From Tilletiaria anomala UBC 951 (Eukaryota; Basidiomycota; Exobasidiomycetes; Georgefischeriales; Tilletiariaceae), in contig NW_013546955.1 in assembly GCF_000711695.1 (NCBI RefSeq), positions 1-64,000 on the forward strand: 64,000 bases of DNA. Reading direction: 5' to 3'. This document shows, piece after piece, positions 57,270-64,000 of this stretch. Within the stretch, counting starts at the first letter, position 1; every line of letters starts with the position of its first letter. Under the pieces are notes generated by a model. The model was not told the DNA's origin. It searched no databases and saw only the letters and a list, made by a program, of their open reading frames with translations. The position numbers and the translations under genes were made by a program.

Positions 57270-59325
57270 TTACATCAGCTGCCTGCATGCTCTATCTCCT
57301 TCGCGAGCAAGTTGCTGCTCCGTCCGCTCGCTGCTCGCTACGAGGTGTCGTACCCCCCTCTCGTTCGCAAGATTGACGATCCTCACCCCCTCTTCTAGCC
57401 CGCTCATGAGGGCACCATGTACCGAGGCGTATAAATCCGGATGACACGCCTCGCCGCAGAACCCAAGTTGCCCACCACACACGGGACGTGCAAGCTCCAT
57501 CATATCCAGTGGTGACGCTGCTGGCCGAACCCCACCCTCATCGCCGTGTCCGTCTCCGCTTCCATTGGCACCGCTACGCTTACGCGCGGCAGGCAAGTAA
57601 GTGTAGCTTCCCAGGGAGTGTGGATCGGAACGCCAGCGCGTCACGACCGAGGCGACGGGCCTGGATGGAGCGCTGCTTTCTGCACTGCCAATGGCTGCGG
57701 CCGCGGCTGAGGGTGCAACTGCATCGTTCCCCGTTTTTCTGTGATTCTCAGGCGGTTTCGGTAAGATGGCAGCGACAAGGCGCGTGTGGACGTGGGACGT
57801 CAACTCCGCGTCGCGCTCCGGTGTGATATTCTCGATTGCTTCCGCTACAGGAGGGCCGAAGAAGAGCATCAGCATCGGCTTGCCCGTGACGCTATAGTAG
57901 TCCTGTGCCAAGAGCGGTGCCGTTTTGAGTTGTGGGAATGGGGTATGTCCCTCCTGTCATTTGAAGCGGGGGGAGAGGAGGAAGGCGAGAGAGCCGGCGA
58001 CGGCAGGTCAAAATACCAGCCATCTGCTTGTGGGTTGCTGATGTCTTATCTCCACCATGGCGAAGAGTACGTAAGGACAATTTTGTTGAGCAGGCCAAAT
58101 CCAAGGCGCTCGATGGCTCCTTGTTTTCGAAGCGGTAGTGGTGGTTTGAATGCTGGCGCTTCTTTTTGAAGGACACCCAGTGGAAGGCTGCAGATGACAA
58201 AGTCGCTGTGGAATTTCATCTGGTCGCCTTGCAATGAGACAGCTTGAACGGCAAAGGGACTGTCATCGTCGTCGTTCTGCCGCGCAATCTGCGTCACCTT
58301 GGAGTCTAAGATGAGCTCGGCGCCTTCTTTCTCGGCTTGTCGCCATGTCCAGTCGATCAGCTGCCGACACCCGTGAGTAACGACTGCGTCTTCGCCACCG
58401 TACTGATGTATTACAAGATGTCGTACATTTGTCATACGATCACTTCACAGGTTGCTTGCCATCTACTCATGTCCTTTTCGAAGCCCCAACATCGTAAACT
58501 CGTCTTGTCGAGCTGTGCACCAATCCAGCCTGCCCATATTGGCGCCAGGGACAGGATGCGTTCTCGCTCCTTCGCATCGATCCCATACCAAACTCCCTCG
58601 TGCGCCTCGCTCTTGATCATCGGATCTCAAAGTGTCTCCTCGTCACCAGGTATGTTTCTCTGCCGTGAGCCTGCTTGCTCTGACTCCACATCCCTTCCCA
58701 CACGACCCTCTTGAGCGAGGCGAGCACACCTCTGAAATGTGACCTCGCTCGAAGAGTACTCTATTCTCTCGGCCTACTCATCAGGGAGTCGTTCTCCATG
58801 TGCACCGTCCCGAAAGACGTGCATGAAGGACGTTTCTGAAGGCAGGTGCAGGGAGAATGGCACCCGCTTGCTCAGAGCCATCAGTTGGTTGCCGATCACA
58901 CCGTGCACAAAGCTGGCGCCGAGGTCCGCATAGACGGTACTGCTGCCCGCTACATTCTTGTCGGAGGCGTCCGAGCCATCGTTATTCTCGACGTACGCCG
59001 CGAATTCCGATTGCGACAAGCTGCTTGCCACTGTGCTTGTACTGGCTGACCGACCCCGAAAGGCACCGCTGCCAGTGGTAGCAACGGCGGTCCGGCTCGT
59101 GGCGCGCCGCTTCTCTTTGATGGGCAGCTCATGCGTGTGAATACGACCACCGATCCGCTGCCGGCTCTCGAGAATGAGCACCTGCAAGCCCGCCGAGGAG
59201 ATCTCACGCGCCGCGCTTAGACCGGAGGCACCTGCTCCGACGAAGATGGCGGTGTAGTGCACCGAGGTGAATTGCTTTGCGGTCGCGCTTGATGATTGCC
59301 CCGCAGCGGAGCTCAGGTGGCTCAT
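57270..59325 (-). CDS. Flavin-containing amine (polyamine) oxidase
   Basis: Four or five exons. The start is the ATG at 59325. The FAD dinucleotide motif is AIFVGAGASGLSAAREI, followed by VLILESRQRIGGRIHTH and LGASFVHGVIGNQL. Middle exons read SLAPIWAGWIGAQLDKTSLR, then YGGEDAVVTHGCRQLIDW and SDFVICSLPLGVLQK. The last exon has GKPMLMLFFGPPVAEAIEN, TRWRSDPHSLGSYTYLP and FCGEACHPDLYASVHGALMS, where the C-terminal FAD contact GEA is present. The family oxidises polyamines or, in LSD1 relatives, histone lysines; no SWIRM domain is present, so polyamine oxidase is favoured. No clear peroxisomal SKL signal. Exon joins near 58430 and 58050 are approximate. Confidence 0.85.
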
Positions 59326-60016
59326 CTTGGCTGTGTCCAGCTTGGCGCTCGAGCGTGTTGGCTGGTGCCTTTGGTTGCAATGGCATCCTGACAACTCGAT
59401 GTCTCGAACCGCTCCGCAAGAGACTACTATCGAAATGAATGGTGAAGCGTGAGATCACTACACGCTCCGCTAGACGGTCGAAGCGCGACCAAAAAGGTCC
59501 TGCGACTGGGTGGGCAGACGTGGTATAATTGGAATGGATCCCGGACCAGCGAAGGTGACGCTCGGAAACTATGTAGCTCGCATGTCGAGGCGGACCGTGT
59601 TCACTCTATGCTACATACATGCGCTTTCGCCCTGCACTCTTTGCCGCTGGACCCCGCCATCGCTTCATCGGATCATCAGCGTTTGCGTGGATATGTGGTC
59701 CAAGTCTTACCATATTACCGAGTGTTATGCTATGGGAGAGGCGCACACATATTCGCGCGCCAGATTGTTACGTAAGCATCCGAACTCGCACGTGCGATAT
59801 TAACTTGCACACCACCTTCAGGTATATGCCGCTCGTACGCCATTTATACGAATACATACCCTGCTTGGGTTGAAATTGCACGGGAGGGCATCAGGCGTCA
59901 CACCGGCGCACCGTGTGATCCGAAAAGCGCGAGCATATGTGCATTTAACTATAGTTGCTTGGGTAAATATCACGTGCCATTTCACCCAGCATCTGGCATT
60001 CGACGGACGCATCACC
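59326..60016. other. Intergenic region
   Basis: Promoter region of the amine oxidase gene and 3' flank of the FAHD1-type gene. No gene recognised. Confidence 0.5.
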
Positions 60017-61070
60017 CTACTCTTTGAACTCGTAGCCGCCTTGTCGCTGAACAACGGACAGCTTGAGCTCAGCCAGCACCTTGCTTCCGCCGTTCTGCTC
60101 TGGCAGCCCTAGGCAGGCGGTGATGGTGTCGCCCGGCATGACCTCGCCGACGCCCTGCGGCGTACCGGTGAGGAGAAGGTCGCCGACTTCGAGCTTCATG
60201 ATGCTGGAGACGTGCTCGATGAGCGAGGGGATGTTAAAGATCATATCTTTTGAGTTGCCATCTTGTCGCGTCTTCTCGTTCACTTTCAGCCACAGGCGCA
60301 CGTTGTGCGGGTCTGGGATCTTGCTCTTCTCGATGAAAGAGCTGTCCAGGCCAAGGGTAAAGGTGGGTGGAAGTCAGTACAGCTTCCTTGGAGAAGTCCT
60401 ATTCGTGTCATAGAGATCTGTTTCCCACCTGACAGGATTGAATGTATCGAAGCCTTTGGCGGCCGACCACGGCAAGCCCTTCTTCTTGACCTTGTCCTGC
60501 AAGTTCCGTGCCGTCATGTCGATTGCGAGCGCTGGATCACATTGGGTTGCACGTAAGGAAGGTCAGCTCACCAAATAACTGTCAATAGTTGCACGCATCG
60601 AGAAGGGTATTTGCCTCACCATATCCGCCAATGTAAGAGTCAGCGTCCTCCGGCGAGACGTCCCGGCCCTCCTTGCCGATCACGACACCAAGCTCGACTG
60701 CAAGGTCGGCGGAGATGTGTGCTATCAGCATTTGCACGCAATAACAGCCACAGAGATGCGTGAGCTATGGATCACCTTCGTGATGGCACTTGATGCCGCG
60801 GGGGATCTCAACTGTGCCGCCATTGTCGATGTAGCTGCTCGTAGGCTTGAGAAAGAAGAAAGGCTCGGTGGGGACGGCGTTGCCGAGCTCTTTTGCATGA
60901 TCGGCGTAGTTACGCCCAATACTGCACGAACGAGGTGAGGCGGCATCGCATAGAGGCCCTTCAGCACCAGTGTTGGATGGCACGACGCACGATACGTACG
61001 GAGGCCATGCTGCCTACTCCCACACTCACGCGATGATCTTACGGCCGGTTTGGCGGAAAGAGGATGCCAT
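60017..61070 (-). CDS. FAHD1-type fumarylacetoacetate hydrolase family protein
   Basis: Several short exons. Exon 1 (61070-61030) reads MASSFRQTGRKIIA; exon 2 starts at 60921, giving IGRNYADHAKELGNAVPTEP and FFLKPTSSYI. The metal-binding block is split by an intron and reads IKCHHE then VELGVVIGKEG. Later blocks are YALAIDMTARNLQDK, GLPWSAAKGFDTF, IFNIPSLIEHVSSIM and GDLLLTGTPQGVGEV. The layout and length match FAHD1/yeast Fmp41, mitochondrial acylpyruvase and oxaloacetate decarboxylase. Mg2+ is bound by the E-x-E pair. True fumarylacetoacetase is longer and less likely. The tightly spaced introns between 60350 and 60780 were not all placed exactly. Confidence 0.9.
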
Positions 61071-61535
61071 GGTGAGCAACGGCCAGTGGCACGCCAGCGA
61101 AGTCAGATACAGATTGTCTCTGAAGAAGTGTGTCGCGCACGTCAACCGAAACAGATGTTGACGATGCAAAGGATGAGGTTGTTCAGGGGATTAGGTATAT
61201 ATGAATGCACCTGCTGTTATGGTCGCTATCAACACCTACTATAGCCGTTCTCCATGGTGAGTTGCGAACCGATCCCGCCGCACAGTTCACTAACACGTCC
61301 ACACTCCCGCGGGCTCACTCCGCTGATAGGCAAGGTGACTTGAACCGAGACACAACCCTAAAAGGGGCATTGTCTCATCTTCTTTTTCTTCGCTTTGGAG
61401 GTACATCGTTCTATACTCATATCTCCATCGTTAACCTGTTGCTCACTTTTGATTCGATAAATAGTGTCTTTCCATGTCGTATCAGAGATCGTGCTAGCTT
61501 CTGATGAATCGCACGTCGAACGGAGGCCACGCGGC
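61071..61535. other. Intergenic region
   Basis: Promoter region of the FAHD1-type gene and 3' flank of COQ2. No gene recognised. Confidence 0.5.
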
Positions 61536-63266
61536 CTACACCAAACGAGGACGACCCTTAATTGAGTCTTCTACATGGCCCTCCATTGCCTCCTCGCCTT
61601 GCAACTTCCAAATGTGAAGACCATAGTCCACCGCCAAACCGAGCCAGATGAGCAGACCGAGGTACTGGTTGCTGACAAATTTTCTCCAGCAATCCGCTCG
61701 ACTGTCCAAATTGGCCGTGCCGACCTGCCACGCAAGCTGCGCACCAGCTGCACCAAGCGCCGCAAAGAACGCTGGGTGTTCCGACAGGACGGCCATTTGG
61801 AAGAGCAGCTGGGGGTTGGTGAGCAGCTCCAGAGGCGTTCCGAGTGAACGAGTGGACAGCGCGACAGAGAACGCCATGCTGCTCAGAAAGATGGTCGAGA
61901 AGGCGGAGAGAATCGGCTTGGTTTGCTCGCTGAACAGAAGCGCAGTGGACTTGACGCCAGCCGTCACATCGTCAACTTTGTCCTGATCCGATTTGGATTA
62001 TTCATCAATGGAGGCCTCGGGCTGCAGCTGGTGAAGCGGTCTCACCTGGTGTGCATAGATCGTGTCATAGACAAGCGTCCAAGCGACGCTGCCAGCGTAC
62101 ATGGGCAGCAAGATCGGCCAATTGCAGCTCCCCGCGACTGCTGACCAGCCGAGAAGAGTACCCCAATTGAATGCGAGGCCTATGGATCGCACAGCCATAG
62201 TTGTATCAGTATAGACAGCTCGATCGCGACACCAGACGCAGAAGTGTATGACGCACCAAGGACGAACTGCGGCCAATAGGTGATCCGCTTCATCAACGGA
62301 TAAATGGTCACGAGACTGAGGGAGGATGCGCCTAGCAGAATGCTGTATGTGTTGAGGTTCACCAGCACGGCGAGTCCAGTGCTGAGCTGCGCGCCAAGAA
62401 AGACAAGCGCCTGAAAGTGCGAGACTTGGCCCGATGCGATGGGCCGCGATTTTGTTCGCTCTGTGGAAGCGCCGGGTGTCCGAGGCCAGTGAGATACGTG
62501 GCCCAACTTTGCGTAGCTGATCGTCACGCCTAAAAGGTGGTCAGAGCACATTCACGGCAAGACGCACCTACTAGCCTGTCCATCTTGGCGTCCCACATGT
62601 CATTGATCGTGCAGCCTGCGCCGCGCATCACAACTGCACCGACTCCAAATAGTAAAATGTTGGACGCCGCTACGCTGACTGGTGCGTCGACGTATTGTGA
62701 CGCAAGGGTGATCGACCATGCTACGAAGGATGAGAAGAGGATATGGAGGTTAGCTTTTGCTACATTGTACAATCCACATGATGGGTTGCAGTCTCACCGC
62801 ACGGCCAATACAGTAGCCATGTTCCGATTGGCTTGTCTAGACGTGCGAGTTGCAAAAATGGTCGGACGCTGAACCCAGAAATCGGCGCTTCAGGAGGGGT
62901 GTCGCTTGGCCCCGCTCCGGTTGCAATGCTCCTGCTAGTGACTGTCACTCCTTGCGCCTGAGCACTGAACAGACCTGGATGCCGTCGAAATTGGGGGCGA
63001 AGTCTGCCATGCGTGGCACCGTATTCACCTTCCTTTGCAGGGCGAGCTTGAAGCGACAGGTTTGCAGGATGACAAGCTGGAGTGCGTGCAGAGGTGCAGA
63101 AAATGCAATTTTGCATGGTCGCATACGGTCTCAATGCATGCCTCTGGCTTGGCTCAAGCCGACGAGGTTGCATACGGAATTGTGCGCTGAGGAAGCATGC
63201 TTGCCTGCACGCCGGCGCAGGAAACCAGGCCCCGCGCACGACTTGGCGTGCGCTAGTCGAGAGCAT
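61536..63266 (-). CDS. COQ2: 4-hydroxybenzoate polyprenyltransferase, mitochondrial (Coq2)
   Basis: Five or so exons from the ATG at 63266. A long Arg/Ser-rich N-terminal region (about 125 residues) is a mitochondrial presequence plus linker. The UbiA core starts [17 protein letters not shown]. The first Asp-rich motif is [16 protein letters not shown], with [11 protein letters not shown] after it. The second reads [12 protein letters not shown], continued across an intron into a DKVDD-type sequence and VKSTALLF. About eight membrane helices follow the UbiA fold. The enzyme joins a polyprenyl chain to 4-hydroxybenzoate in coenzyme Q synthesis at the inner mitochondrial membrane. Introns lie near 62780, 62570, 62250 and 62040. 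Confidence 0.94.
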
Positions 63267-64000
63267 GATTGCCTACTGTTAGCCACCTCTCGCGGGCCGT
63301 GGAATGGCTGGCAATATTCTCTTTTTGACTCGCGTGATGTGATCAATCCCGAGTTTAGCGGAGAAACGTAGACTATGTTTGTGGCCGGGAGCCAGTGCGG
63401 CATTCAATCATATCGGGAGAATCGAGACGCGTATCACGCTCACGCATCACAGTGATGAAGCAACACAATCAACACTCAACTCTGAAGATTTACGCTATAC
63501 AATAATGCATTTTACTTTCGCAGCAGCACCTGAATGCATATTTTGTTCTTGCTATTGTGTATCCTAGAGGGATGGAGCATGAATGCGTCCAGCTAGATCC
63601 ACGTATGCACCAGACACTACATGCTAAGGCAACTGGAGGCGCGCTAACAGGATTTGCAGGAGTGCGTCGACGGCCTGGTCGTTCGCTTGGCGTGTATCTG
63701 AATAGACAGGACAGCGCCATGCAATGTGTGATATGGTGCTGTATTCTGGTGATACTGGTTAGTATTCGTTCTTGTGGTGCAATCCATATCGACAAGCCGC
63801 ATCGTAATGGCCGAGCTGCGACCTGTGTGGCAAGGTCGGCATGCCCGATGCACCCTGGCCGAATGCTGTGGTCGACTCGGCAAGGTTGCAAGGCTTGGAC
63901 ATGGAGTGCAAATAAGGACGACCACCGATTTAAATCGCTGGAGAGCCCTTGCATACTGCGAGACCTCCGTTCTCGGAGGCAAGAGCCATCTGCCTGGCGT
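63267..64000. other. 5' flank of COQ2 to the window edge
   Basis: No gene recognised; open frames over 63490-63954 on the minus strand have no protein-like motif. Confidence 0.45.

Noticed and set aside
63490-63954. 154-codon open frame (-)
   Set aside because: Composition is not protein-like and an equally long frame overlaps it in another phase.
1-64000. A functional gene cluster or mobile system across the window
   Set aside because: Neighbouring genes belong to unrelated housekeeping pathways, and no transposase, integrase, reverse transcriptase, terminal repeat or CRISPR-like array was seen.

Overview
The window is nuclear DNA of a basidiomycete fungus, most likely of the smut lineage (Ustilaginomycotina). 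The evidence is GC-rich coding sequence, short spliceosomal introns (mostly 60-90 nt, GT...CTRAY...YAG), a DUF6534-type membrane protein typical of Basidiomycota, and fungal single-copy genes such as FMP27, SLT11, NMT1 and RSR1. The lineage is inferred from general features, not from a search. About 21 protein-coding genes or gene parts, one broken gene and two tRNA genes can be supported. I saw no LTR element, DNA transposon, CRISPR array or prokaryotic operon.

Layout. 1-2.7 kb: the 3' part of a low-complexity regulatory-looking gene and a MCP1-like mitochondrial membrane protein. 2.7-5.0 kb: no gene recognised. 5.0-15.3 kb: a DUF6534 membrane protein, an AIM34-like SAP-domain protein, a 1,195-residue C2H2 zinc-finger protein and a secreted GH20 hexosaminidase. 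15.3-22.4 kb: a gene-poor stretch with a frameshifted gene relic and a tandem pair of intron-containing tRNA-Ser(GCT) genes. 22.4-34.7 kb: a secreted S28 prolyl peptidase, converging on a 10-kb FMP27/BLTP2 lipid-transfer gene. 35.8-49.4 kb: a Rap/Rsr1-type GTPase, an ITFG1/linkin-type FG-GAP protein, the V-ATPase a subunit, an SLC41/MgtE transporter and the deubiquitinase Ubp14. 50.1-63.3 kb: the divergent ribosomal protein pair RPS6/RPS13, N-myristoyltransferase, the splicing factor Slt11/RBM22, a flavin amine oxidase, a FAHD1-type hydrolase and COQ2.

These are ordinary housekeeping and secreted-protein genes, and their order does not suggest a pathway cluster. I found no new multi-gene system. 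The best observations concern gene architecture: Ubp14 appears to have 21-nt and 10-nt microexons, with the catalytic histidine on the first; the RPS6 start codon appears split AT|G by a 388-nt intron; the FG-GAP gene seems to have two 35-nt introns; the last zinc-finger exon is followed by a degenerate copy of itself; and the two tRNA-Ser genes differ by a pairing-preserving acceptor-stem change. Exon boundaries were placed by eye from splice motifs, reading phase and family knowledge; none has transcript support here.
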